64,000 bases of DNA from Acidimicrobiaceae bacterium (GTDB lineage Bacteria > Actinomycetota > Acidimicrobiia > Acidimicrobiales > Poriferisodalaceae), in contig CAJJCB010000020.1 of NCBI GenBank assembly GCA_905182565.1, forward strand, positions 124,001-188,000, read 5' to 3'. The notes under the pieces are model-generated. The model was given only the letters and a program-made list of their open reading frames with translations. It was not told the DNA's origin and did no database searches. The position numbers and the translations under genes were made by a program. This document shows, in pieces, positions 1 to 7,822 of this stretch (its first letter is position 1; each line of letters opens with the position of its first letter).

Positions 1-1459
1 AAAAAAAGATAAGAATTGTGATCAGAGGGACACCGCGAATAATTTCTATGTAGCCAGTAGAAAGCACCCGAAAAATCGGGAACTTAGATGTTCGACCTAA
101 CGCCAACAAAACGCCCAGCGGGAAGGAGAACATTATGGTCAAGGCGGCTACAAACAGAGTGATACTTAACCCACCAAGAAACTCAGAACTCGATATATCG
201 ACCGTTGAGGGCGAATTAATAGTAGTCGCCATGTAATGAACTAAAAGCATCGTCGTAAGCCAGTAGGTCACTAGCTTTTTGCGCTTGGCTAGCTCACCGA
301 CAAAGTTTGGAGCTAGCAAAGCAGCTACCGCTAAAAGAAGGAAGCTTATCCGCGCCTTCTGCAACATCGGATACCAGCCAAAAGCAGCAGCGACCCAATT
401 AAAACCCGCTATTCCGACTAGACAAACTGCAAATATTCGAGCAGTTTCCCCAGTTGAACGTGTCAACCACCAGAGAATAATGCTTCCTAAGAACCCGAAG
501 AGAAGCCCCATGGGAAGATCAGTCGAAACCACATGAGCGTAATCAAAGTCTGGATCCCGGAGAATTACCCAATACAACACGAATGGGCTAATCACCCACG
601 AAACATTAACTAGAGTTTTTGCGATACCAGCCAGGTCGCTATTTCGCACGAACCTACCCAAAACCATTGTCGCTAGGAGAAGCAGATAGAGCCAGGTCCA
701 AGGTATCGAGGTAGACAAAGCCACACGTTCCCCTGGCTCAGCAATAAACAATCCATCAGAATAGGCATAGTGCCCATAAGGCGCAACCCAAAGACTTACC
801 ACCAACACACCCAACGGAACTAACACTGTGGAAGTAGCAGATACCGTTTTAGTTCGTCCTGTGCTATCGAGCCGGTACCAGCCCGCTAAGCCCGAGCCAC
901 CGAAGCTAATACCTACTATCCACCATGTTGATCTACTCATCATGGCACTACTAAAGGACTCTCGAACCGGCTCAGAAAAACTATCTCGTAAAACAATGCC
1001 GTTGCTATCAAGCAACACGCTGGGTTCTCGTAGCAAGATACACAAAATAATGAACCCACCGAGTGACATTCCCCATCGACACAGTCGCTGAACTCGTATC
1101 GTGCCCCAATTCGCCCAGAGCCCACTACTTAATCCGACTAACGTCACTAGCACCGCTACCGAAACCCAAATTCTTGCATACTGCGATTCAGGGTAAGCCA
1201 ACGTCATGAGAGCTCGTAAGTTCGTCCTTACCGCATCCCATCGACGCTCCTCACTAAAAACAAAATTTAGGACACCACGAAGAACCAACACAGTAGCTAT
1301 GCCACCCACAACAGTGAGTAGAGTGTTCGCAATATTCGCAAACAGGTTTTTTTTCAGCCATTCTGCTGGATTGGAAGATACTTCAACTGGCTTACCTGGC
1401 AGCTCACCGATTGAATCCCCTGCATTCATATCAAATGCGTCACTGATTCCCGAACCCAT
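1..1459 (-). CDS. Polar amino-acid ABC transporter permease (AapM/HisM-like), C-terminus outside window
   Basis: Inner-membrane permease subunit of a polar amino-acid importer. Reading the minus strand from the ATG at 1459 gives an uninterrupted frame of 486 codons that runs off the left edge. Several hydrophobic helices are visible, and the last readable residues, GYIEIIRGVPLITILIFF, match the conserved segment that precedes the ATPase-contacting EAA loop in HisM/GlnP/AapM permeases; the EAA loop itself and the end lie outside. It starts 2 bases after the stop of the other permease, so the two are translationally coupled. The visible part alone is longer than a complete rhizobial AapM (about 380 residues), because of an extra membrane-rich N-terminal half. 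The ATPase gene is expected to the left but cannot be seen. Confidence 0.9.
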   Translation of the reverse strand, partial: MGSGISDAFDMNAGDSIGELPGKPVEVSSNPAEWLKKNLFANIANTLLTVVGGIATVLVLRGVLNFVFSEERRWDAVRTNLRALMTLAYPESQYARIWVSVAVLVTLVGLSSGLWANWGTIRVQRLCRWGMSLGGFIILCILLREPSVLLDSNGIVLRDSFSEPVRESFSSAMMSRSTWWIVGISFGGSGLAGWYRLDSTGRTKTVSATSTVLVPLGVLVVSLWVAPYGHYAYSDGLFIAEPGERVALSTSIPWTWLYLLLLATMVLGRFVRNSDLAGIAKTLVNVSWVISPFVLYWVILRDPDFDYAHVVSTDLPMGLLFGFLGSIILWWLTRSTGETARIFAVCLVGIAGFNWVAAAFGWYPMLQKARISFLLLAVAALLAPNFVGELAKRKKLVTYWLTTMLLVHYMATTINSPSTVDISSSEFLGGLSITLFVAALTIMFSFPLGVLLALGRTSKFPIFRVLSTGYIEIIRGVPLITILIFF

Positions 1460-1461
1460 AA

Positions 1462-2988
1462 TCAGCGCTCCACAATTTTAGTTCGAACGTTGAAAAAGTT
1501 AACAACCACCGAAATAGTGAGAGAGCATGAGAGGTAGAACAACATCCAGATGGAGACCACCGGCAATGTTTTTCCCGTCTGGTTATAGACCGTCTGACCT
1601 ACTTGCACTATGTCGCTATATCCGACGGCGATAGCTAACGAAGTATTTTTGGCAAGATTTAAGTACTGGTTACCTAATGGCGGCAACATGTTGCGCGCAG
1701 CTTGAGGCAAGATCACTCGTCTAAGAACTGTCCACCTTCTAAGGCCTAACGCATTCGCGGCCTCGCTCTGACCGCGGGGAACAGCGAGCACTCCTCCTCG
1801 GACTATCTCAGCAATAAAAGCCGCAGTATAAAAAACAACACCAAAAAATACGGCAGCGAAACCAATTGACAAATTAAGCCCCGACGGCCCGTAATTAGGA
1901 AATTTTCCAACCTGAATCACATCTGGTAACGCAACATCAAGAGGTCGACCGCTTCTACCGTTACCAAATTTTTCACTAAGAACAGTAAAGAAATCGCTAA
2001 CCGCATTAAGCAACCAACTAGAAAGCCCGGGCCACAAAATCAGAACCACAAACACCATGATCAACGCACCGGCTAGTGCAAAAATAATTCGAAAATAATC
2101 ATCATCTGTAAGTTTTGCCAAGCCAGCAGGACTGCGACGAGCATCCAAAAATTTGATTACCCACCGAACTGCTAACGCCAAAGCAACAACTGCCAACGCT
2201 ACCTGAACTGCAGCCTGTGGAATAAGGGAAATCCCCTCAGAAATTTGGCGAAGCGGAGTATTAAGAAAGCCAAAAACTGGATGGACAAACCATCCAACTG
2301 CCGAGACTCCCAACAAAACAAGCAGAGCTGATCGTATAGGTCTCGTATCATCGCCTGTTAGGTCTTGGATTCCAACGCGCTTCTTTCTCACATAATTAGC
2401 CAAAACTAGACCCACCATCACAACGATCGCCCACTGGTAAAAGCCATCTGCTATGTGGAACCTTGGAACTGAAAGGCCCTTGTTAGAAAGGTGCAACCAG
2501 CCACTGATAGGACCCACGCTTTGAGTTACACGAGGTAAATTTGCGAATACGCTGCCATACAGCAAAATCTGCACCAAGAGCGGAACATTACGAATTAGCT
2601 CAACGTACGCACTTCCGATTTTATTCAACAGCCAATTGTTGGACAAGCGACACAGTCCAATAATGACACCAACAAAAGTCGCCAGCGCTATACCTGCTAA
2701 CGCCATTCGTAGGGTGTTCACCATTCCGACCCACAACGCTCTGCCACCGGTATCAGGATCTCGATCAATTCCTTCCGACAAATCAATACCGGGATTTACA
2801 GATAAAAAATCGTAGTCAGTCGGAACATTTGAAGCTCTCAAATTGTCGCCCGCTTCAGATGCAAGAAAGAACATGCTTCCAATAACGACAGCGAGCACAA
2901 AAATTTGGACAACCCATTTAACAACCGTTACGTCTCGATAGAACGGCGGTCGGCTCTGCGTTAACGATGACCTAGCGGTATCGGCCAA
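1462..2988 (-). CDS. Polar amino-acid ABC transporter permease (AapQ-like)
   Basis: First permease of the amino-acid importer, inner membrane. I place the start at the TTG at 2988 (508 residues) because a good ribosome site, TAGGAGAG, lies just before it. A longer frame to a TTG at 3033 exists, but its first codon sits in the T-run of a hairpin and is unlikely. An N-terminal helix is followed by a permease segment (VELIRNVPLLVQILLYG), a long middle part with four or five further helices, and the C-terminal core with the EAA loop (AANALGLRRWTVLRRVILPQ) and the NTSLAIAVGYSDI segment typical of AapQ/BztB. The family is usually about 400 residues, so the middle is expanded. It lies between the binding-protein gene and the second permease. 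Confidence 0.93.
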   Translation of the reverse strand: MADTARSSLTQSRPPFYRDVTVVKWVVQIFVLAVVIGSMFFLASEAGDNLRASNVPTDYDFLSVNPGIDLSEGIDRDPDTGGRALWVGMVNTLRMALAGIALATFVGVIIGLCRLSNNWLLNKIGSAYVELIRNVPLLVQILLYGSVFANLPRVTQSVGPISGWLHLSNKGLSVPRFHIADGFYQWAIVVMVGLVLANYVRKKRVGIQDLTGDDTRPIRSALLVLLGVSAVGWFVHPVFGFLNTPLRQISEGISLIPQAAVQVALAVVALALAVRWVIKFLDARRSPAGLAKLTDDDYFRIIFALAGALIMVFVVLILWPGLSSWLLNAVSDFFTVLSEKFGNGRSGRPLDVALPDVIQVGKFPNYGPSGLNLSIGFAAVFFGVVFYTAAFIAEIVRGGVLAVPRGQSEAANALGLRRWTVLRRVILPQAARNMLPPLGNQYLNLAKNTSLAIAVGYSDIVQVGQTVYNQTGKTLPVVSIWMLFYLSCSLTISVVVNFFNVRTKIVER

Positions 2989-3034
2989 GGCTGGCTCTCC
3001 TAAAATAATGTTCCTATAGCAATTTATACGCAAA

Positions 3035-3062
3035 AGGGCTGGGAACTAAAGTTCCCAGCCCT
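3035..3062 (-). terminator. Strong hairpin between binding-protein gene and permease genes
   Basis: A perfect 12-bp stem (AGGGCTGGGAAC / GTTCCCAGCCCT) with a 4-base loop, followed on the minus strand by TTTTG. It sits 54 bases after the stop of the binding-protein gene and 46 bases before the TTG start of the permease. This fits a partial (attenuating) terminator or a 3' mRNA stabiliser, giving more binding protein than permease, as is common in periplasmic-binding-protein operons. Confidence 0.8.
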
Positions 3063-3116
3063 CACGCTAACGAAGTATCAAAGCAGCCTAAGAGCTACCC
3101 CAAACTCATTACTAAA

Positions 3117-4265
3117 TTAACGAGCTGGCGGAGCGTAAACCAAACCGCCATTAGTCCATGATGCATTAGATGAGCCCACACGACTAAGACCAACAGGTCC
3201 TAAGTTGCGAGTGTAAATTTCATCGTAGTTTCCTACCTGGGTAATAACTTGATAGAAAGCGTCGGCTGAAAGTCCCATTGCAGTCTGCAATTCACCTTCA
3301 CCACCCAACAGACGAATTGTTTCGGTGTCACCCATGAGCTTCATTTCAGATGCGTTAGCTGCCGTTACACCTTTTTCGTCGGCGATTACAGTCGCATACA
3401 CCGCCCAGTTAACTACATCAGCAAATGCCGAATCATTTTGTCCGTATGTTGGACCGAGTGGCTCTTTGGAGATAGGAGTAGCCGGGAAGATTACCCACTC
3501 TTGATCTGCGGGCTGTTGTTTCGCTTTCCGTCCAACCAACGCAGAACCATCAGTAGTAATGATGTCACAGGCACCAGCAATGAAGTTATTGGTCACCATG
3601 TCGAAATCTTCGTAGGTGTTCAAAGTAATCGCTACGCCTGCTTCAGAAGCTGCGTCAGCTATATTTTTTTCAGTTGTAGTTCCTGCGCTTGTACAAACAA
3701 CAGCGCCATCTATGTCAACAATCTGTGATGAACCATCAAAGCCATCACCAGCACGAGCTAGAAGCTGCTGACCGTCGTAGTAAGTTGTTGGACCGAAGTC
3801 CATACCCACATCAGAATCACGGCTTTGCGTCCACGTGGTGTTTCGCATCAATACGTCAACGTCACCAGTTTGCACTGCGGTAAACCGCTCAGCAGCAGTG
3901 AGAGAAACAAAATTAACTTTGGTAGCATCTCCAAAAATTGCAGCGGCAACGACACGACAGAAGTCAGCGTCAAAGCCTTGCATGCTTCCATCTGGTTGTA
4001 GCTCCGAGAAAGCAACCGCTGAACCTGACACACCACAATTTAATGTGTCTCGAGCGATTACCTCGTTCAGTAAATCGCCGCCACTCGCAGCAAGCGTTAC
4101 TTCGGTATCAGTATCGCTATCGGTGCCGCTATCGGTTCCGGAAGTTCCAGCTGAAGTATCGCCAGAAGCAGTATCATCGCTGCTTGAATCGCCGCCACAA
4201 GCAGATGCGGCGAGCACAAGCGCAAATAGGGCAGCGACTATGCGCCACCTGAATTTAGTCTGCAT
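3117..4265 (-). CDS. Amino-acid ABC transporter substrate-binding lipoprotein (AapJ-like)
   Basis: Extracytoplasmic solute-binding protein that captures polar amino acids for the adjacent permeases. The N-terminus is a lipoprotein signal (KFRWR, then a hydrophobic stretch, then LAASAC with Cys23 as the predicted lipidated residue). A Ser/Thr/Asp-rich low-complexity tether follows, about residues 26-56. The folded domain begins with LNCGVSGSAVAFSELQPDGS and contains GFDADFCRVVAAAIFGD and the AERFTAVQTGDVDVLMRNTTWT segment diagnostic of the AapJ/BztA group. Length 382 versus about 340 is explained by the tether. The ATG at 4265 is preceded by AAAGGAC. It is first in the operon and is divergent from the CysQ-like gene. 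Confidence 0.94.
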   Translation of the reverse strand: MQTKFRWRIVAALFALVLAASACGGDSSSDDTASGDTSAGTSGTDSGTDSDTDTEVTLAASGGDLLNEVIARDTLNCGVSGSAVAFSELQPDGSMQGFDADFCRVVAAAIFGDATKVNFVSLTAAERFTAVQTGDVDVLMRNTTWTQSRDSDVGMDFGPTTYYDGQQLLARAGDGFDGSSQIVDIDGAVVCTSAGTTTEKNIADAASEAGVAITLNTYEDFDMVTNNFIAGACDIITTDGSALVGRKAKQQPADQEWVIFPATPISKEPLGPTYGQNDSAFADVVNWAVYATVIADEKGVTAANASEMKLMGDTETIRLLGGEGELQTAMGLSADAFYQVITQVGNYDEIYTRNLGPVGLSRVGSSNASWTNGGLVYAPPAR

Positions 4266-4334
4266 ACTTAGTCCTTTTTAGTCGTGAGAATGTATTTAAT
4301 AAAATCGCCGCACCTATGTGCCGGATTACTGTCT

Positions 4335-4349
4335 CCGTAACGTATACGG
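4335..4349. promoter_or_regulatory. Inverted repeat in divergent promoter region (CCGTA-N5-TACGG)
   Basis: Perfect 5-bp arms with a 5-base spacer, in the 199-base space between the divergently transcribed binding-protein gene and CysQ-like gene. Possible operator; the regulator is unknown. Confidence 0.35.
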
Positions 4350-4365
4350 TCCACATGTCGAATTC

Positions 4366-4379
4366 ATTTGTAAACAAAT
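4366..4379. promoter_or_regulatory. Inverted repeat in divergent promoter region (ATTTGT-AA-ACAAAT)
   Basis: Perfect 6-bp arms around AA, 16 bases from the CCGTA palindrome in the same divergent space. The dyad would suit a dimeric regulator, but it is AT-rich and could be chance. Confidence 0.3.
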
Positions 4380-4464
4380 CACTCGACCCAGTAATCCTAA
4401 TCCGCTAAACGACCATTAAGTACAAAAATTACTCGAATTCATAGGCCTGCAACAAGGACTTAAC

Positions 4465-5226
4465 ATGGCAAACCCTGAAGACCATATAGTTGCCGCCCGC
4501 ATCGCAACCGAGGCGGGTAATCATCTCGTGGAACTACGTGAACGATTATTTGCTAGTGGGGCTGATACTTGGACCGTCAAAGACACAGGCGACATGGAAG
4601 CTCACAACTTCATTATTCAAGAATTAAAGAAGGTTTTTCCAGATGACGGCATCCTCTCTGAAGAGGGCGCTGACGATCTAACTCGACTAGAAAAAGATCG
4701 CGTTTGGATTGTTGACCCTTTAGATGGGACACGGGAATACGGAGAGCCTGGCCGAAGCGACTGGGCAGTGCACATAGCCCTAGCTGAGAAAGGAGTCCCA
4801 ACAGCGGGAGCTGTTGCTCTGCCAGCCATTGGCCAAACCCTCTCCACACACCCAGCACCTCCGATGCCCCCTCCAGTAGATGGACCTCCCCGATTGGTGG
4901 TGAGTAGATCTCGTGCTCCTGCTGCTGCAATGATCGTCGCCGAAGCTACCGGAGCTCAAATGCTTTCGTTGGGGTCCGCAGGAGCTAAAGCTATGGCTGT
5001 GGTTCTAGGACACGCCGATATCTATGCTCATTCAGGTGGGCAGTATGAATGGGATAACTGCGCTCCGGCTGCTGTCGCACTCGCCGCAGGCTTTCACGCT
5101 AGCCGTTGCGATGGGTCTCCTCTCGAATACAATTTTGAGGATCCATGGTCACCTGATCTCATTATCTGCAGACCTGAACTAGCAGATGAAGTTGTCGCAG
5201 CAATCCGCAAAGCTATAGAGGCATAG
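4465..5226 (+). CDS. cysQ: 3'(2'),5'-bisphosphate nucleotidase / inositol-phosphatase family (CysQ-like)
   Basis: Mg-dependent phosphatase of the inositol monophosphatase superfamily, most like CysQ, which clears phosphoadenosine phosphate formed in sulfate assimilation. The metal-site motifs are present: SEEG (Glu66-Glu67), DPLDGT (84-89) and the C-terminal EWDNCAP (195-201). Length 253 is normal. The ATG at 4465 is preceded by AAGGACT. A crotonase gene follows after 32 bases in the same direction, so the two may share a transcript, although no functional link is obvious. CysQ is preferred over inositol or fructose phosphatase because of the short N-terminus and the sequence around the DPLDGTREY motif; the exact substrate cannot be told from sequence. 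Confidence 0.82.
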   Translation: MANPEDHIVAARIATEAGNHLVELRERLFASGADTWTVKDTGDMEAHNFIIQELKKVFPDDGILSEEGADDLTRLEKDRVWIVDPLDGTREYGEPGRSDWAVHIALAEKGVPTAGAVALPAIGQTLSTHPAPPMPPPVDGPPRLVVSRSRAPAAAMIVAEATGAQMLSLGSAGAKAMAVVLGHADIYAHSGGQYEWDNCAPAAVALAAGFHASRCDGSPLEYNFEDPWSPDLIICRPELADEVVAAIRKAIEA

Positions 5227-5258
5227 CCTCCAGCAAGACCTTCAGAAAGAAGAGCCAC

Positions 5259-6071
5259 ATGGAACTTAAAGCGACTAGATGGGAGGTAGAGGGCTCAATC
5301 GCAACTTTATTTCTTTCACGTCCTCATCGACGAAACGCATGGACCGGAAGAATGCATACTGAATTTCGTTTTCTTCTTGAGAAAGCTGAATTAGACCCAA
5401 ACATTAGAGTCGTCATAATCACAGGAGATGGTCCTGATTTTTGTGTCGGAGCGGATAGCCAAGCGTTGGAAGGGCATGCAGCCAAAGGCGGCTACGACCC
5501 TGGAACCGACTCTTCTCTGCCCACTCCAGGATACGGAGTAGCAAAAGAATTCGATCAAAACTTTGCTTTCATGATGGCGTTAAACGTTACTACTGTTGCT
5601 GCTATAAATGGAGCTGCTGCAGGGGTAGGGCTAGTTGCCGCTTGCTACTGTGATCTTAGATTTGCTGCTACCGATGCTCGAATCACAACTGCCCATGGAC
5701 CTCTCGGCCTCCCGGCAGAGTACGGGCTCTCATGGCTTCTACCTCGAATGATTGGCCTTACTCGAGCGAATGATCTCTTATTGTCAAGTCGCAAATTTTT
5801 TGCTTCAGAGACAGAAGGCTGGGGTCTATTTAATCGGATAGTAGAAGGTTCAGAGCTAGATCAGACTGTTCGTGAATTTACGAATGAGATGGTGCGGCAC
5901 GTCGCTCCGTCTTCACTTCGAATGACAAAACGTCAGATTTATTTAGACCAACACAGAGACGTAGGGTCCTCTGTAGCTGAATCAGACGCGCTCTTGGATG
6001 CAGCTATGGCAGACCCAGATTATTTGGAAGGAGTTAAAGCCCTAATAGAAAAACGCGTTCCACAGTGGTAA
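5259..6071 (+). CDS. Enoyl-CoA hydratase/isomerase family protein (crotonase)
   Basis: Crotonase-fold enzyme acting on acyl-CoA thioesters, 270 residues, cytosolic. It shows the oxyanion-hole segments DFCVGADSQAL and INGAAAGVGLVAACYCDLRFAA and the C-terminal AETEGWGLFNRIV-type segment (here ASETEGWGLFNRIV). The region carrying the catalytic glutamates reads LGLPAEYGLSW, so one acid is present but not in the classic spacing; hydratase or isomerase activity is therefore open. The spacing to the CysQ-like gene upstream (32 bases) suggests co-transcription. It is one of three crotonase paralogues in the window. Confidence 0.88.
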   Translation: MELKATRWEVEGSIATLFLSRPHRRNAWTGRMHTEFRFLLEKAELDPNIRVVIITGDGPDFCVGADSQALEGHAAKGGYDPGTDSSLPTPGYGVAKEFDQNFAFMMALNVTTVAAINGAAAGVGLVAACYCDLRFAATDARITTAHGPLGLPAEYGLSWLLPRMIGLTRANDLLLSSRKFFASETEGWGLFNRIVEGSELDQTVREFTNEMVRHVAPSSLRMTKRQIYLDQHRDVGSSVAESDALLDAAMADPDYLEGVKALIEKRVPQW

Positions 6072-6216
6072 ACGATTTTCTTAGTTCTCGTATTGCCGCA
6101 TGATCTCTTTACCTAGCCTTCTCGTCGTCTTAACAATCCGTTATTCAACGTTTGCAGGTTCTAAATCCAGTAACCAAAACATGAGATTTCCGTTTTGTCT
6201 AGCGGAGCTAAATAAG

Positions 6217-7605
6217 TTACTTACCCGATGGGAGTCGGCTCGCTATCAGTGCCGACAGAAATGTTACCCCGGCTAGATACAGAAATACTGACCTGAAAGA
6301 CGCCGTCGTAGGATCGCTTCCAAGGATCGTGACTACGAGCGCAACTCCGATAGCACCAGCAAGCTGTCGCGCTGTTTGCATGACAGCGCCAGCAACACTG
6401 AAGTTAGTTGAATCAACTTCAGAAACGCCAGCACCGACTAAGAGAGCCGGTCCAGCGCCTATTCCAGCACCAAGTAAAATAAACCCTGGAAATAGATCAA
6501 CGAAGTACGCTATATCTGAGGTTGCCCTCAGATATAGCCAACAAGCCCCGGTCACGAACAATAAAATACCAGGAACTGCGACATTCCGATATCCGAACCG
6601 ATCAGCAATACGACCTGAGAACATTGCTGATGTGAATGCCGCAAACGCCAAAACGCTAACACCCAAACCAGCTCTTGAAGTTGAGTACTCGGCTATCTCA
6701 ACCAGGTACAGCACCATGGTCAGGATTGCTGAAAAAAAACCGAGGCTAAAGATAAACACGGCGATGGCAGCAACCTTGAAAGAAGAAACTTTCAACAGTT
6801 CCCTGGGCACGATAGGGGCAGGGTGATGACTAATTCGGCGAGCTAATACTGCTATTGCGCCAATAGACAAAAGTAGCAGTCCTAGAACCGCGGGAGAGCC
6901 CCACCCCCACTCTCTGCCTTGAACAATTGCCAAAGCAAGCCCACCTGCAGCCACAGTTACCGATACGGAGCCCACTAGATCAGGTCGGCTTGCATCGGGA
7001 TTACGCTCGCTTTCAGTAAGAGTACGAGCGCCCCACAATAAGGTAACAACGATTATCGGGATGCTAGCTGAGAATGCCCAACGCCATGACCCAGCGTCTA
7101 TCAATAGCCCGCCGATAATGGGTCCTAACGCTGAGGAGAGACCGAGAGTAGAGCCCCATATAGTTACCGCTGTTCCTCTTCGCTCAACAGGCCAAGCTGC
7201 TACTGCAAGCCCTAAAGAAGCAGGAGCCACCATAGCTGCGCTCAGACCGATCAACCCTCGGGCAGCAATCAACGTCAGAACTGTGGGTGCTATCACCGTC
7301 AGAACTGCGCTAACAATAAAAATACCAAATCCGATATTTAGCACTCGAAGCCTGCCAAATCGATCGGCGAGTCGGCCGCTGACAATAAGAAAACCGGCGT
7401 ACACAACCATGTAAAAAGTTAGTGTCCACGAAAGATCTGCAGTGCTGGCGGATGGGAAACTCGACTGCATATCCGGGATAGCAACGTTCGTAATCGACAA
7501 ATCTAAGCCGATCGCAATGTTCGTGAGGGAAGTCACGCCCAATACTTTCCAGGCTCTCTTCGTGACTACCGCATTTCCTAAACCACCCAAAGAAGCTTTC
7601 TTCAC
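6217..7605 (-). CDS. MFS transporter (drug/proton antiporter-like)
   Basis: Multi-pass inner-membrane exporter of the major facilitator superfamily, 462 residues. The N-terminal half has the family signature (GRLADRFGRLRVLNIGFGIF) between helices 2 and 3 and a second copy (FSGRIADRFGYRNVAVPG) in the C-terminal half; the N-terminus resembles the EmrB/DHA2 drug-antiporter group (ITNVAIPDMQSSF). The substrate cannot be inferred. The start is a GTG at 7605 with TATAGT ending 7 bases upstream, so the transcript is probably leaderless. It is divergent from the CoA-transferase at 7823. Confidence 0.88.
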   Translation of the reverse strand: MKKASLGGLGNAVVTKRAWKVLGVTSLTNIAIGLDLSITNVAIPDMQSSFPSASTADLSWTLTFYMVVYAGFLIVSGRLADRFGRLRVLNIGFGIFIVSAVLTVIAPTVLTLIAARGLIGLSAAMVAPASLGLAVAAWPVERRGTAVTIWGSTLGLSSALGPIIGGLLIDAGSWRWAFSASIPIIVVTLLWGARTLTESERNPDASRPDLVGSVSVTVAAGGLALAIVQGREWGWGSPAVLGLLLLSIGAIAVLARRISHHPAPIVPRELLKVSSFKVAAIAVFIFSLGFFSAILTMVLYLVEIAEYSTSRAGLGVSVLAFAAFTSAMFSGRIADRFGYRNVAVPGILLFVTGACWLYLRATSDIAYFVDLFPGFILLGAGIGAGPALLVGAGVSEVDSTNFSVAGAVMQTARQLAGAIGVALVVTILGSDPTTASFRSVFLYLAGVTFLSALIASRLPSGK

Positions 7606-7612
7606 AATAGTT

Positions 7613-7618
7613 ACTATA
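7613..7618 (-). promoter_or_regulatory. -10-like hexamer TATAGT of the MFS gene
   Basis: Seven bases upstream of the GTG at 7605, which places transcription initiation at or next to the start codon. Confidence 0.5.
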
Positions 7619-7644
7619 GCTGGTTCAACTCAAAACAGTTGGGC

Positions 7645-7678
7645 TGGGTGGGCGCTTCCCCCTAGTCACACCCACCCA
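7645..7678. repeat. Inverted repeat TGGGTGGG / CCCACCCA with 18-base spacer
   Basis: 8-bp perfect arms in the 217-base space between divergent genes, so it cannot be a 3'-end terminator for either. It could be an operator or a 5'-UTR structure if a longer transcript exists. No other feature is visible in this stretch apart from the two -10-like hexamers. Confidence 0.35.
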
Positions 7679-7810
7679 ACCAAATCTCGGCATTCGCTTA
7701 CACATCTTCCCGGACAACTAGCGTCAAGTCAGAACAGTTGAAGGTCACTATAGGCCGGTAGCTCCATCTGTGCACAAAACAAACTTTACTTAGAGCATCG
7801 AGAAACCAAG

Positions 7811-7816
7811 TAACGT
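7811..7816 (+). promoter_or_regulatory. -10-like hexamer TAACGT of the CoA-transferase gene
   Basis: Six bases before the ATG at 7823, with no Shine-Dalgarno between; fits a leaderless transcript. Confidence 0.5.
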
Positions 7817-7822
7817 CATGCC

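Noticed and set aside
279-1481. Plus-strand open frames opposite the left-edge permease
   Set aside because: They lie antisense to a minus-strand frame with clear permease similarity and show no family features of their own.
3035-3062. GAAC-TAAA-GTTC core in the importer hairpin as a second LexA box
   Set aside because: The flanks are GG/CC, not the TC/GA-type flanks of the SOS box at dnaE2; the 12-bp stem plus T-run and its position between operon genes fit a terminator much better.
3438-4281. Several plus-strand frames opposite the binding-protein gene
   Set aside because: Antisense shadows of a well-supported lipoprotein gene; low-complexity content comes from its Ser/Thr/Asp tether.
6156-6168. 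AGGTTCTAAATCC as a tRNA T-arm
   Set aside because: The spacing is one base too long for a T-loop and no acceptor, D or anticodon arm can be drawn around it.
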